A DNA stretch of 64,000 bases from Paenibacillus radicis (ex Gao et al. 2016) (GTDB taxonomy: Bacteria; Bacillota; Bacilli; Paenibacillales; Paenibacillaceae): contig NZ_BMHY01000014.1 in the NCBI RefSeq assembly GCF_014641555.1, positions 47,234 to 111,233 of the forward strand. Reading direction: 5' to 3'. Position 1 is the first letter of the stretch. Each line of letters starts with the position of its first letter. Shown in pieces: positions 17,752 to 26,425 of this stretch. Below the pieces are notes generated by a model. The model was not told the DNA's origin. It saw nothing but the letters and a program-made list of their open reading frames with translations, and ran no database searches. The translations under genes were made by a program, and so were the position numbers.

Positions 17752-20022
17752 CTATGCTCGCCTTTTCCGGCATACAGCGATAACATACATCGGTTCTGCG
17801 CTTTTGAATTGCGACAGCGGAATGGGTTGATGGCCTTGCGGCTCCATAATCCGGCTAGCCTCTCGTCCCGGCTCCAGTCCACTAATCTGGCGAAGCCAGT
17901 TCAGGGAAGCAAACCGGGAATCGTCGACTGGATTTTGCCCGTACATCGCTTCTATATCATAATGAACCAGCAACTCACCCGCTAGCTCTGCGGTTCGATA
18001 CTCGAAACGATGGAAGGTATTGAACGGCTGCTCTTCATAATACAGCGGCGGATTGGTGACCGTCCGGTTAGGCGTAGAGACGATAAATAGACCACCCGGT
18101 TTTAAGACGCGTGCTGATTCGGCAATCCATGCCGCTCCTTGAGCCACATGCTCAATCGTCTCAAAGGAGATGACCGCATCAAATTCCTTATCCGCAAAGG
18201 GCAGTTCCAGCACATCAGCAGCCGCAAAAGCAATGCCTACTCCTCCATAATCCCGTTGAGCCAGTTGCACGGATTGAGAATCTACGTCAACACCCCATAC
18301 TTCAAGCGCTCCAGCCTGACTGAGCATCGCCGTACCGTAACCAGCCCCGCAGGCGGCATCCAGCACTCGCAAGCCATTGACATAACGGCAGGCCAATTCG
18401 TACCGGGACAGATGCTCCTCATATACATCAGCATAATGCGTCTTCACTTCTTGATTGACGACCAGCCGCTCTCCCATGAAGCGGACATCGTTTTGTTCGG
18501 CAAGCTCCTTGGTCCTGGGCTTGGAATGCTCATCGTTCAAGCCTTGCGGCAAATCCAACAGCTCAGACGAACCAACTGAATCGGCATTGCTCGAAGCCGT
18601 AGTGCCATATACGACAAAACGACTCGAAGTCAGCCTGCCCGCAATCACATTTTTGGTATTAACGATCCGCTCCAGCACCTCGAAATCAACATCGCTGCCC
18701 CCGTTGTCACTGCTGCCGTCATCCAGCAAATGAATCGAGAGGTTGATGAAGCCTGTTCGTTCATAACGCTCCTTCACTTGCTCAATGGCATGTAACCCTT
18801 CTTCTAAAGCCCCTGATTCGCCTTCTACAGGATTTAAGTAGCGCAGCAAATTCTGATAATAATGGCGATTAGCGAAATCTCCAGCAAGCCACCCGCCCGG
18901 CTTGAGCAGCAAGCCTAACGCCCGCAGCGTCTCCTCCGCTGTTATCCATTCCGCTTCGCCGACAATTATACCGTCCAGACTGCCAGGAGCGATTGCCCAT
19001 TGAGAAGGGTCATTTCCTCCCACCAACTGCACGCCCAATGTCTCAGCGATCCGCGAAGCGCCTGCATTGCTCTCCAGACCAAACAGCTCTGCACCAGGAT
19101 AATCGCTCCGTAACCGCAGCAGCGTGCCTCCACAGCCGCAGCCGATCTCCAGCAGCTTGTAAGCTCCCTCGGCAGTTTGAGGTGCGCTTTTCTTCCCTGG
19201 AGGCTTAGCCTCTCTCTCAACCAATGCCACAAGGTCTACACGAATCTTTAAGCCTTGTTCAGCCTTAAAACCCCATTTATCGCGGAAAATTTGGCCATTC
19301 TTCTTGAAGGTGCTTATAAACAGATGCTCCTCTTCCCGAAAACTGACGCTGCCATAATGATGAACGAACGTATCCCTGCACAATATCAGCTTATAACCGG
19401 CAAGCCGCAGCCGTACCGAATAATCATCGTCCTCGAAATTGCCGATGCCGAAACTCTCGTCCAGCCCGCCCACTGTTTCATAAGCCTCACGCTTGAACAG
19501 CATGCAGTAACCGACCAGCTTAAGCCGTTCTTCCCATTCCCCTTGTATATTCGCATTATTCGCAGAGCTTCTCAGCGTTGCAGCGAACTGATCCAACTCC
19601 TCTATCGTCATATAAGAGGCTGGGACGGAGCTCCAATAAGAGGCAGAATTCGTAACCGGACCAACTGCCCCAATCGTATCATCGCTCGTCAGGCAGCGCT
19701 GCAAACCGGTCAGCCAACCTGGGGTAACCAGCGTATCATTATTTAACAACAGCAAAAAAGAGCCTGAAGCAAGCTCAAGCCCCTGATTGCATGCTTTAGG
19801 AAAGCCTGCGTTGTCGTGATTTGCGATTAATTTCACATCGGCCTGCTCGGCAGCCCATGCCGCAGTCCCGTCATCCGATCCATTGTCAACCAGAATGAGC
19901 TCATAGCTTCCGGCGGCCGTATTTCTTCTAATACTGTCCATGCATTGCTTCGTGAACGCCAACTGATTGCGGGAGACGATCACAATACTCGTTATGTTGT
20001 TGTTGTCAGGCGTTAAATCCAT
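17752..20022 (-). CDS. Family 2 glycosyltransferase fused to two SAM-dependent methyltransferase domains
   Basis: The 756-residue protein has three apparent catalytic modules. Residues 10-240 are a GT-A fold family 2 glycosyltransferase: TSIVIVSRNQLAFTKQC, the LVDNGSDDGT nucleotide-sugar motif, and LLLLNNDTLV where DxD is replaced by NND. Residues 285-470 carry a Rossmann methyltransferase with motif I KLLEIGCGCGGTLLRL. Residues 530-690 carry a second one with VLDAACGAGYGTAML, AVISFETIEHV and VLKPGGLFIVSTPNR. The combination suggests addition and O-methylation of sugars on surface glycans or S-layer glycoproteins. It may be secreted-glycan related, given the SLH protein downstream and the GT2 cluster at 57-63 kb. 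It is followed by a bidirectional terminator. The ribosome binding site is AGGGGG before the ATG. Confidence 0.9.
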   Translation of the reverse strand: MDLTPDNNNITSIVIVSRNQLAFTKQCMDSIRRNTAAGSYELILVDNGSDDGTAAWAAEQADVKLIANHDNAGFPKACNQGLELASGSFLLLLNNDTLVTPGWLTGLQRCLTSDDTIGAVGPVTNSASYWSSVPASYMTIEELDQFAATLRSSANNANIQGEWEERLKLVGYCMLFKREAYETVGGLDESFGIGNFEDDDYSVRLRLAGYKLILCRDTFVHHYGSVSFREEEHLFISTFKKNGQIFRDKWGFKAEQGLKIRVDLVALVEREAKPPGKKSAPQTAEGAYKLLEIGCGCGGTLLRLRSDYPGAELFGLESNAGASRIAETLGVQLVGGNDPSQWAIAPGSLDGIIVGEAEWITAEETLRALGLLLKPGGWLAGDFANRHYYQNLLRYLNPVEGESGALEEGLHAIEQVKERYERTGFINLSIHLLDDGSSDNGGSDVDFEVLERIVNTKNVIAGRLTSSRFVVYGTTASSNADSVGSSELLDLPQGLNDEHSKPRTKELAEQNDVRFMGERLVVNQEVKTHYADVYEEHLSRYELACRYVNGLRVLDAACGAGYGTAMLSQAGALEVWGVDVDSQSVQLAQRDYGGVGIAFAAADVLELPFADKEFDAVISFETIEHVAQGAAWIAESARVLKPGGLFIVSTPNRTVTNPPLYYEEQPFNTFHRFEYRTAELAGELLVHYDIEAMYGQNPVDDSRFASLNWLRQISGLEPGREASRIMEPQGHQPIPLSQFKSAEPMYVIAVCRKRRA

Positions 20023-20114
20023 GTCACAAGCCCCCTATCCAAGTAGCTTTATGACATCAGCATATGTAAGCGGAGGGTTATCCGTATAGACGTTAACCTC
20101 AATGCGCTCCGCGA

Positions 20115-20537
20115 TTACCTGTACCTTTTTTCTGCAAAAGAGAAGCCGAACAAATAGCCCGCCAGCACGATAACCATCAGATGAACCCGATCATCGAGCA
20201 CCATGCGGAGTGCAGCGTTAACGTAACCGGATGCTTCGGTATACAACTGTACGCTGTTGATTGCAAGCAAGTAGCAGCCAACCACTAGCAGCAAGGATAA
20301 CAGAAGCGTCCAGAACGTTTCCCTTATACGCAGCCATAACTCGGCTCCCAATAATAGATGAAAGCTAATGCCAAAGGCAAACAGCATACCGTATTGTACA
20401 AATAAGTATTTATTGGTGACGGCTTCGTCTCCGTTGCGGATCAAAACTTCATTGCTAAGATGAACGACCAGCAAGCTGAATGCCGCGAATAAAACAAAAA
20501 CCAAATAACGATAAAACGATCGATTCAAACGCACCAT
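20115..20537 (-). CDS. Hypothetical membrane protein with about four helices
   Basis: The 140-residue protein is mostly hydrophobic, with helices near residues 10-28 (YLVFVLFAAFSLLVVHL), 45-65, 72-92 and 112-130 (VHLMVIVLAGYLFGFSF). The ribosome binding site AAGGAG precedes the ATG by a good distance. It lies 92 bp upstream of the glycosyltransferase-methyltransferase gene on the same strand and may be co-transcribed with it. It resembles small integral membrane proteins found next to polysaccharide genes, but I recognise no family. Confidence 0.75.
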   Translation of the reverse strand: MVRLNRSFYRYLVFVLFAAFSLLVVHLSNEVLIRNGDEAVTNKYLFVQYGMLFAFGISFHLLLGAELWLRIRETFWTLLLSLLLVVGCYLLAINSVQLYTEASGYVNAALRMVLDDRVHLMVIVLAGYLFGFSFAEKRYR

Positions 20538-20619
20538 CTACACTCCTTGTTGTTTAAACTGTCTAATGCGGCGAATGCCTCACCCTGCTGTGGAAATAAT
20601 ACTGAAGCAAAGGAGGTGC

Positions 20620-20772
20620 ATGCAACCGATGGAAAATAAGAGCCACAAAGGCAATTATAAAGGGACAACGGCTATGAAAGCAAAAAATCAGGATATGGCT
20701 TTCGTCAACGATAATGTAGAGGATACCAAATCCGTCACTAATTTTACAGCGGATAAGAAAAAATCCGACTAA
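20620..20772 (+). CDS. Small hydrophilic hypothetical protein
   Basis: A strong AAAGGAGG site at 20609-20616 precedes two candidate starts: ATG at 20620 (3-nt gap) and ATG at 20629 (12-nt gap). The product is about 47-50 residues (MENKSHKGNYKGTTAMKAKN onward), rich in Lys, Asn and Asp, with no membrane segment and no Cys. A terminator follows 10 bp after the stop. The ribosome binding site, terminator and absence of an overlapping gene make it likely real. The function is unknown. Confidence 0.6.
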   Translation: MQPMENKSHKGNYKGTTAMKAKNQDMAFVNDNVEDTKSVTNFTADKKKSD

Positions 20773-20781
20773 AGACACAAT

Positions 20782-20824
20782 AAAACGCCGCCCCGCGACC
20801 GTCTTGCTCGCAGGGCGGCGTTTT
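20782..20824. terminator. Bidirectional intrinsic terminator
   Basis: Perfect arms AAAACGCCGCCC (20782-20793) and GGGCGGCGTTTT (20813-20824) serve the small plus-strand gene and the minus-strand SLH gene converging on it. Confidence 0.9.
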
Positions 20825-20833
20825 CTACTTTTC

Positions 20834-23173
20834 TTAATTGCGCAGTGGCGCTTCTTGCAGATCAGCTCGTGATTGCAGGAAACGGAAGAAGGCTGCGGAA
20901 GCTTCCGCACGCGTCACTTGCTTCTCCGGTGCGAAGTTGCCGTCAGACAACGTCATAATGCCAAGACCAACGACGATTGCCGCTTGGCCTTTCTTCTCAA
21001 CCTTGGCAGCGTCCTTGAACGAAATGCGGAATAATTGATCATAATTGGCGAGGGTGTTATAACCCAAAGCTCGAACAATCAGCTCTGCCATTTCTTCACG
21101 ATCCACTTTTCCTTCGGGATTAAACGTTCCATCTCCAATGTCGATCAGATTTTGCTGCAAGGCCGACTCGACATAGACGTAATAGCTTGAGCTTGTGGCC
21201 ACATCGTTAAAGGAAGCCTTTGCAGCGGTATCACCCGCCGCAAACATCGGTTTGTGACCGCTATTCATCGATAATACCAGCATCTTAATCAACTCGCCGC
21301 GCGTCACTATCGCGTTCGGACGGACTTTACCATCCTTCACGTCAAGCGCCTTATAAGCAACCATCAGCTCCAATTGACGCTGCGCCCAATGTCCGTTGAT
21401 GTCCGTCGCCTGAGGCTTCTCCAGCTGTGTCACATCGCCTGTATCACGACTCCGCCAGCTGCCGGTCTCTGCATCCAGAAATACAGCTTCGTCAATCAGT
21501 CTTGGCACCAGTCGGTAGACCAGCTGCGCTTCAGTCTTATATTCCACTTCGTTTGCTTGCACTTCGCCGGCTGCAAGCAATACTTTATACTTCTCAACTG
21601 GAATCGGCTGTCCGTGCCAGATATACTGTTGAGCCAAATAATACGTAAGCTGGGTACGATAGTAGGTGAGCCATTTGTCGACAGCTTGCTTGCTGCCAAT
21701 AAGATTCGGCGCTTTAGCCGGGTATGCATAATCGTTAAGCGATGCGTCAAAATTACGCACCTCTCCGGTTTTACCGTCTATTGATATGCCTACACGGTCA
21801 TAGGATACCGTTGCGCCATGAATTTTGTGCACAAAGCTGAAATAGTAAGCATCCATCGTTCCGATTTTATCCGGGCTGTACTGATCTTTATTAGGTTCAA
21901 CCAGGTACAATTCATTGGCTGCCCATGGCAATTGCTTTTTGACCGTCTCGATCGCCTTGGCTTTCGCTTGCTCCAGTGTAACGGCAACTTTTGAGTCGTC
22001 GCCGTATAGATAGCAATTAAAGCTTGCAACAACACCGGTGTCGCTATTGACCGTTGCGTAGGCAGAACCGACTTCCTGGTTGTTGCTTGTAATCGTCCAG
22101 CTAATATTCCAGCTCGCGTTATTACTGCCCGTTCTTTCATTGGCATATTCGTTATAGCTTGTGCCGGAGACCTTCGCTCCAGCAGGCAGCGTGAAAGCAG
22201 ACGTCACCTTCGCAATAGCGTCCTTCTCGGTGAGGCTTACGCCTTTTTTCGGCGCCTCTCCAAGCGCCTTCTCTGCTACCGGCGTTGGGGAGATGACCTC
22301 TGTCCTGCCTCCGTACATCTCTGGAAGCAGCTTGCCGTCCGTTGCCTGAATCGTCAACGTATCCAGCTCATAACTGAGAGCCGGCTTCGTGTTTTTTTGA
22401 GCGCCATAAGGCAAAATATAAGTTAAGGCAGGCTTAGCCAGCTCGCTCAGTTTGGCATTAGCTTCTTGCAGGGACAGCATTTTATCAACTTTCGGGAACT
22501 GAATTGTACTATCCCACACGAGTGAGTACCGCATGACGTGACCCTCGCTGTCGACTTCAAGCTCGATATAATTGTCGACATAGCTAATGCCGTTGACAAT
22601 TCGGTCATAGCGGATGGAATGCCGCACCTCTCCCGTCAGCGGCGGAAGCAGCTGCACGCCGTAATCCGGATTGTACTGCACCTGATCCTTATAGGCTGGA
22701 GCTATCGTGTTAATATACGTTTTGGCGATTTCGAGAGCCTCAGACCGTTCGACCTTCAACGGGTAAGAAGGCTTCGAGTTGGCATTGTCCACATACGTGT
22801 CAAAATCCAGCAATTGGCCGCTGTCCGCGCTGATACGCACGTAGATGCTGCCTTTATGCTTGCCGTTGACCTTCTTCACGAAATCCAGCGACCAAGCGCC
22901 GCGTTTGCCGCCTGCCAGCAGATCCGTCGAGTAGGAAGCACCCTGCAAGGTATACTCCTTCGGAATGTTGACCAGCTCGCGCGCAAGCGAGGTCGCTTTC
23001 TCTTTGGATACCGCTACGTCAATCGGATCTTCTGTCGTCCCATTGTCCACACTGGCCGCCTCCCCAGGCACGGTTGCCGGTCCCGCCGGAGTATCCGCAA
23101 ATGCCGCTGCCGGCAGGCTGCTGACCATCATAACAGCGACCGCCATCGCAATCCAACGCTTTTTGTTCTTCAT
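20834..23173 (-). CDS. Surface protein with YcdB/PepSY-like domains and three SLH repeats
   Basis: The 779-residue exported protein starts with the signal peptide MKNKKRWIAMAVAVMMVSSL, cleaved after AFA. Residues 50-560 contain repeated YcdB/YcdC-type modules related to PepSY (for example SKEKATSLARELVNIPKEYT, then SEALEIAKTYIN and LEQAKAKAIETVKKQLP). Three S-layer homology domains follow: GHWAQRQLELMVAYKALDV with TRGELIKMLV, FNDVATSSSYYVYVESAL with DREEMAELIV, and FKDAAKVEKKGQAAIVVG with TRAEASAAFF (about 590-770). SLH repeats bind pyruvylated secondary cell-wall polymer, so the protein is held on the outside of the wall. PepSY-like modules are thought to bind or inhibit proteases. Such proteins are common in Paenibacillus. 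The substrate is unknown. Confidence 0.92.
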   Translation of the reverse strand: MKNKKRWIAMAVAVMMVSSLPAAAFADTPAGPATVPGEAASVDNGTTEDPIDVAVSKEKATSLARELVNIPKEYTLQGASYSTDLLAGGKRGAWSLDFVKKVNGKHKGSIYVRISADSGQLLDFDTYVDNANSKPSYPLKVERSEALEIAKTYINTIAPAYKDQVQYNPDYGVQLLPPLTGEVRHSIRYDRIVNGISYVDNYIELEVDSEGHVMRYSLVWDSTIQFPKVDKMLSLQEANAKLSELAKPALTYILPYGAQKNTKPALSYELDTLTIQATDGKLLPEMYGGRTEVISPTPVAEKALGEAPKKGVSLTEKDAIAKVTSAFTLPAGAKVSGTSYNEYANERTGSNNASWNISWTITSNNQEVGSAYATVNSDTGVVASFNCYLYGDDSKVAVTLEQAKAKAIETVKKQLPWAANELYLVEPNKDQYSPDKIGTMDAYYFSFVHKIHGATVSYDRVGISIDGKTGEVRNFDASLNDYAYPAKAPNLIGSKQAVDKWLTYYRTQLTYYLAQQYIWHGQPIPVEKYKVLLAAGEVQANEVEYKTEAQLVYRLVPRLIDEAVFLDAETGSWRSRDTGDVTQLEKPQATDINGHWAQRQLELMVAYKALDVKDGKVRPNAIVTRGELIKMLVLSMNSGHKPMFAAGDTAAKASFNDVATSSSYYVYVESALQQNLIDIGDGTFNPEGKVDREEMAELIVRALGYNTLANYDQLFRISFKDAAKVEKKGQAAIVVGLGIMTLSDGNFAPEKQVTRAEASAAFFRFLQSRADLQEAPLRN

Positions 23174-23340
23174 ATTGAAAAATCACCCTCCATAAATGGA
23201 ATAAGCTTGCGCCTTCTTTGTTATCTGTTCAAAGCTCAAACGTCCAATCGTTATGTAGGCAATCATCGTGTAGGTAAATTTACAATCGAACAATCTTTAG
23301 ACGCTATAGCTTAGATGGAAGTTGCGACCAGCTATGAAAA

Positions 23341-23379
23341 AAAGCCGCGCGGATCGCAGATTGCGATTCGCACGGCTTT
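23341..23379 (-). terminator. Intrinsic terminator after trxA
   Basis: The arms AAAGCCG-GCGGATCGCA and TGCGATTCGC-CGGCTTT are nearly complementary. On the minus strand they are followed by a T run (23335-23343). Confidence 0.85.
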
Positions 23380-23392
23380 CGTCGCGGTTGGC

Positions 23393-23704
23393 TTACAGTT
23401 GGCTCGAAATTTTAGCTTTCAGAGCGTCTTTGCTTTGCAGGCCTACCATTTTATCAACAGGTTGACCGTCTTTGAACAGGATCAGCGTAGGAATGCTCAT
23501 TACGCCGAATTGGGAAGCAAGTTCAGGCTGCTCGTCAACGTTGATTTTACCGATCGTTGCTTGGCCGTCAAGCTCAGTTGCCAATTCTTCAACGATTGGA
23601 AGCTGCATTTTACAAGGTCCGCACCATGGCGCCCAGAAATCTACCAAGGATACTCCGCTTTCTACGCTTGATTGAAAGTTGTCTTTCGTCAATGCTACTG
23701 CCAT
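23393..23704 (-). CDS. trxA: Thioredoxin
   Basis: This 103-residue cytoplasmic disulfide reductase has the active site WAPWCGPCKMQLP near residues 28-40, the cis-Pro segment SIPTLILF and the normal thioredoxin length. It uses electrons from thioredoxin reductase to reduce protein disulfides. The ATG at 23704 (MAVALTKDNF) has a GAGG site 10 nt upstream and is preferred over a TTG two codons earlier. An Rrf2 regulator gene with a redox-type Cys pattern lies directly upstream on the same strand, but each gene seems to have its own promoter. Confidence 0.96.
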   Translation of the reverse strand: MAVALTKDNFQSSVESGVSLVDFWAPWCGPCKMQLPIVEELATELDGQATIGKINVDEQPELASQFGVMSIPTLILFKDGQPVDKMVGLQSKDALKAKISSQL

Positions 23705-23773
23705 TGTCAATCATCCTCTCGAGATAAAGTTATTATAAAGGGAAATACCCGTTACACCATACTCGTGAATCAG

Positions 23774-24193
23774 CTATCCGCAAGCGTGGATTTGGCTCAG
23801 CACATCCTGAATCGTAATGCCAGTGAAATGTGATTCAAGCTGCTTTTCCGCTTTGCAAAAAATACCGAACATCACCTGGTTCATATTCGAGCCAACGACG
23901 CAATCCATGCCCGGATCTCCCGTGCACCAGCTCGGAATTAGCGAGCCTTGCGCCATTACCTTGTATATATCGCCTAAAGTGACGACGTTCGGATCCATGG
24001 TCAGCTTGTATCCGCCTCCCGCGCCTTCGCGCGTATCGACATATCCGGCTTTGCGCAAACCGCTCATTACTTTACGTACTCGGGCGGAATGCGTTCCGAC
24101 GTTATGGGCGATCATCTCGCTGCTGGCCATCCGCTCAGGCAGATAAGCTAGGTACACGAGACTGTGTACGGCAATCGTAAATTCGCTGTTCAA
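23774..24193 (-). CDS. Rrf2 family transcriptional regulator (YwnA-like)
   Basis: The 139-residue winged-helix regulator starts at a TTG (24193) giving (M)NSEFTIAVHSLVYLAYLP, the canonical Rrf2 N-terminus. AGGGAGG lies 9 nt upstream, and a longer frame to 24232 is less likely. The recognition helix region is HNVGTHSARVRKVMSGLRKAG, followed by the wing TREGAGGGYKL. The C-terminal part contains Cys residues in WCTGDPGMDCVVG and IFCKAEK, as in YwnA/CymR relatives, but not the exact CX2CX6C of IscR. It could sense thiols or a cysteine metabolite, or simply be a structural relative. A palindromic operator lies between the start and the promoter (24218-24239), so autoregulation is likely. Confidence 0.9.
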   Translation of the reverse strand: MNSEFTIAVHSLVYLAYLPERMASSEMIAHNVGTHSARVRKVMSGLRKAGYVDTREGAGGGYKLTMDPNVVTLGDIYKVMAQGSLIPSWCTGDPGMDCVVGSNMNQVMFGIFCKAEKQLESHFTGITIQDVLSQIHACG

Positions 24194-24217
24194 TGTGAAC
24201 GGCCTCCCTGCTTCATA

Positions 24218-24239
24218 CTGTAATATTATCAATTACAGT
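24218..24239. promoter_or_regulatory. Perfect inverted repeat, probable Rrf2 operator
   Basis: ACTGTAA (24218-24224) and TTACAGT (24233-24239) form a perfect 7-bp inverted repeat with an 8-nt AT spacer, 25 bp upstream of the TTG start. It overlaps a TATAAT-like region. Its size and symmetry fit an Rrf2 dimer site. Confidence 0.7.
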
Positions 24240-24498
24240 TACTCTTGTCAATAGCCAGGCCGCCCGAATGCTCACTTAGGTTGCGATTTGTACGTGTCAT
24301 TTATACGCCTAGCGCCGGAAGCCCCTATTTTCTTTATTTAACAGGCTGCTTACGCCGATCATTTTACCATTATTCGCAAGATCACACCATGACTATTAGA
24401 TTTTTTTCGGTCAAACTGCCAGCAGCTGTCATGTTTGCACCGTCCTGCGGAATACATATGTACGGAATGGCTACTCTGTGCAAGGCGGGGAGGTGCGC

Positions 24499-24714
24499 AT
24501 GATGGCACTGCTATGGTGGAAAAAGTGGATCGCCATCAGAACCGAAGGCGGTTCTCGGGCTGATCTGATTGACAGACTTCAAGCACACTTCAAAGAGAAT
24601 GGAGTGAAATCGAAAATAACGCTGGAAGACCACGGTCTGAAACGAATTCATGTTCTGCAGCAGGATGAAAGCCGGGCAAGGGAATTGCTCGCAACGTTCG
24701 ACGGGGATCACTAA
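24499..24714 (+). CDS. Small hypothetical cytoplasmic protein
   Basis: The product is 71 residues (MMALLWWKKWIAIRTEGG, then RADLIDRLQAHFKENGVKSK). The start ATG at 24499 is preceded by GGGGAGGTGCGC, a good ribosome binding site. The alternation of Arg, Leu and Glu predicts an alpha-beta fold: helix RADLIDRLQAHFKEN, strands SKITLED and KRIHVLQ, then helix ESRARELLATF. This is similar in layout to small DUF2007-like signal-transducing proteins, but the match is weak. A bidirectional terminator follows at 24844. It stands alone on the plus strand. Confidence 0.65.
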   Translation: MMALLWWKKWIAIRTEGGSRADLIDRLQAHFKENGVKSKITLEDHGLKRIHVLQQDESRARELLATFDGDH

Positions 24715-24843
24715 TCATCTTTTCCCTTGTCTCCGCAGAGGCGAAAGACTGCAAGATCCGGTCTGGAGCCCGAAGCTTGACCCATTCCGCATACCCTCTA
24801 AGGGCGGCGCCGTACGACGGCTGCCGCCTGCTTTTTCCCCAAA

Positions 24844-24889
24844 AAAAGACCAGACATCGGGATAATTACGTTCCGTCGTCTGGTCTTTT
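24844..24889. terminator. Bidirectional intrinsic terminator
   Basis: The arms AAAAGACCAGAC (24844-24855) and GTCTGGTCTTTT (24878-24889) form a 12-bp stem between the convergent small gene and the SMR operon. Confidence 0.9.
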
Positions 24890-24913
24890 GCTTTGCTTTT
24901 GCTCCGCTGCGGC

Positions 24914-25237
24914 TTAGTGACTGCCGCCCGTCATTTTCAACCCAATGACCCCGATAATAATTAAGCCTACGAAGAAGAGCTTCTTCCAGCTCCGCGAATC
25001 GCCGAACAGTGCCATACCAAGAAGTACACTTCCAACCGCCCCGATTCCCGTCCAAATGCCGTAACCGGTGCTCAGAGGAATTCCCTCCAGCGCTTTCGAC
25101 AGCAAGTAGAAGCTGAAGAAACCGAAAATAACAGCCCCGACCGTTCCCTTCCATTTGCGGAACCCATCCGACAGCTTCATCGAAGTAACGCCTCCGACTT
25201 CTGCAAGGCCCGATAAAATAAGAAATAACCATGCCAT
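24914..25237 (-). CDS. Small multidrug resistance (SMR) transporter subunit, YvdR-like
   Basis: This 107-residue four-helix membrane protein has the SMR signature: MAWLFLILSGLAEVGGVTSM with the membrane-embedded Glu at position 13, then STGYGIWTGIGAVGSVLLG in helix 3. It would work as a heterodimer with the SMR protein encoded 1 bp upstream, exporting cationic compounds such as quaternary ammonium or guanidinium derivatives in exchange for protons. The order TetR-SMR-SMR matches yvdT-yvdS-yvdR of Bacillus. No guanidine riboswitch is seen. The substrate cannot be deduced. Confidence 0.93.
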   Translation of the reverse strand: MAWLFLILSGLAEVGGVTSMKLSDGFRKWKGTVGAVIFGFFSFYLLSKALEGIPLSTGYGIWTGIGAVGSVLLGMALFGDSRSWKKLFFVGLIIIGVIGLKMTGGSH

Positions 25238-25238
25238 C

Positions 25239-25649
25239 TTATGCTCTCTCCTTTCCGGAAGCTGCCTCCGAAGCAGATAAGCTTATTCCGTCGCGAGTCG
25301 TTGAATCTGAATTGTCCGTCTTGTCTTCCGCCTTATCTCCCGATACCAGCTTCAATCCGACTATACCAATAACCAGAATGCCCAGGAACATCAGTTTGAG
25401 CGGATCGGCAGAATCGCCGAGCGCGATGCCCAGGATAACGGTACCGACCGTCCCAATTCCGGTAAAGATCGCATAAGCGGTTCCGATTTCAATATATCGC
25501 ATGACACGAGCCAGCAGCATGAAGCTAATAATGATAAGGACAATAGTAATCACACTTGGAACCAGTACTGTAAATCCTTTCGACTCCTTTAAACCAAACG
25601 TCCAGCCAACCTCTAACAACCCAGCCAAAATCAAATAAACCCAAGCCAT
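25239..25649 (-). CDS. Small multidrug resistance (SMR) transporter subunit, YvdS-like
   Basis: The four helices begin MAWVYLILAGLLEVGWTFGL, with Glu 13 as proton and substrate site, and helix 3 contains IGTAYAIFTGIGTVGTVILG. The protein is longer than usual (136 residues) because of a charged cytoplasmic tail after KLVSGDK (Glu/Asp/Ser-rich, about 30 residues). Unequal tails are typical of paired SMR subunits that insert in opposite orientations. The ATG at 25649 is chosen because AGGAGG is 9 nt upstream; the preceding ATG at 25655 has only 3 nt. It is co-transcribed with TetR upstream and SMR downstream. Confidence 0.92.
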   Translation of the reverse strand: MAWVYLILAGLLEVGWTFGLKESKGFTVLVPSVITIVLIIISFMLLARVMRYIEIGTAYAIFTGIGTVGTVILGIALGDSADPLKLMFLGILVIGIVGLKLVSGDKAEDKTDNSDSTTRDGISLSASEAASGKERA

Positions 25650-25662
25650 AATCATTCTCCTC

Positions 25663-26274
25663 CTACGTCGTTGCAGCCGCTGTCCACATTCGCATCAACG
25701 ACTCCCCTATTATTCGTTTCCGGTCATGAAATAATAAATCATCATAAATCTGATACTCCACCATCAAGCCGTCTATGGCATTATAAAACTGCGCAACCAT
25801 TCGCTTCACATCTTGCCTAGGAAACAGTCCTTCTTCAATACCCTGTATAAATAATTGCTCTAAATGTACATTCAATTCTGATTCATACGCCATAAAGTTT
25901 ATCCGGAGCTGATCGCGCAAATGGCGGGGCGGCACCATCATGGAACGCTTTAGAAAAGATTGGCCGGCTGTCAGTTGACTGAAATCGGTGAAAAAATCAA
26001 ATGCTTGCTCTATCCGCTCTTTAGCGGCCATCTCTTCGGATTGTTTTAAGCATTTCTGAAAAGCTTCCTGTTCCTCAGCCTTTCCTTCTTCCGTTAATTG
26101 AAGAAACAACTGCTCCTTTGATTTGAAATGCGCGTAAATGGATGGCGTTTTGATGCCCACGGCTTTCGCAATCTCCGACATCGATGTCCCTTCATACCCG
26201 GAGTCGGCAAACATCGCCAAAGCTGCTTGTATGATTTTCTCAGACGTACTTTTCCCACTCGAAGGCGGCAGCAT
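25663..26274 (-). CDS. TetR family repressor of SMR efflux operon (YvdT-like)
   Basis: The 203-residue protein has an N-terminal TetR DNA-binding domain (EKIIQAALAMFADSGYEGTS, then SEIAKAVGIKTPSIYAHFKSKEQLF, residues 10-58) and an all-helical ligand domain. It lies directly upstream of the two SMR genes and 60 bp from a perfect CTAACG-AA-CGTTAG palindrome (26335-26348). Autorepression relieved by the exported drug is the likely mode. AAGGA precedes the ATG. The synteny fits yvdT. Confidence 0.92.
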   Translation of the reverse strand: MLPPSSGKSTSEKIIQAALAMFADSGYEGTSMSEIAKAVGIKTPSIYAHFKSKEQLFLQLTEEGKAEEQEAFQKCLKQSEEMAAKERIEQAFDFFTDFSQLTAGQSFLKRSMMVPPRHLRDQLRINFMAYESELNVHLEQLFIQGIEEGLFPRQDVKRMVAQFYNAIDGLMVEYQIYDDLLFHDRKRIIGESLMRMWTAAATT

Positions 26275-26334
26275 AGGATCAATCCTTTCCCGTTTTCATT
26301 GGCCGAAGCAGCCTATACGTTAATGTTCCCTTAC

Positions 26335-26348
26335 CTAACGAACGTTAG
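26335..26348. promoter_or_regulatory. Palindrome, probable TetR operator
   Basis: CTAACG-AA-CGTTAG is a perfect 14-bp inverted repeat in the promoter region 61 bp upstream of the TetR start. It resembles QacR/TetR-type half sites containing AACG. Confidence 0.65.
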
Positions 26349-26425
26349 TCTCACGCTATTTTATGACCTTCCTGCATAAAAGTCAACCCCTGGCCAAACC
26401 CTTTCATAAAGTTTTCACAGCACGC

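Noticed and set aside
25650..25662. Guanidine riboswitch for the SMR pair
   Set aside because: The gap between tetR and the first SMR gene is 13 bp and the region upstream of tetR shows only a TetR-like palindrome.
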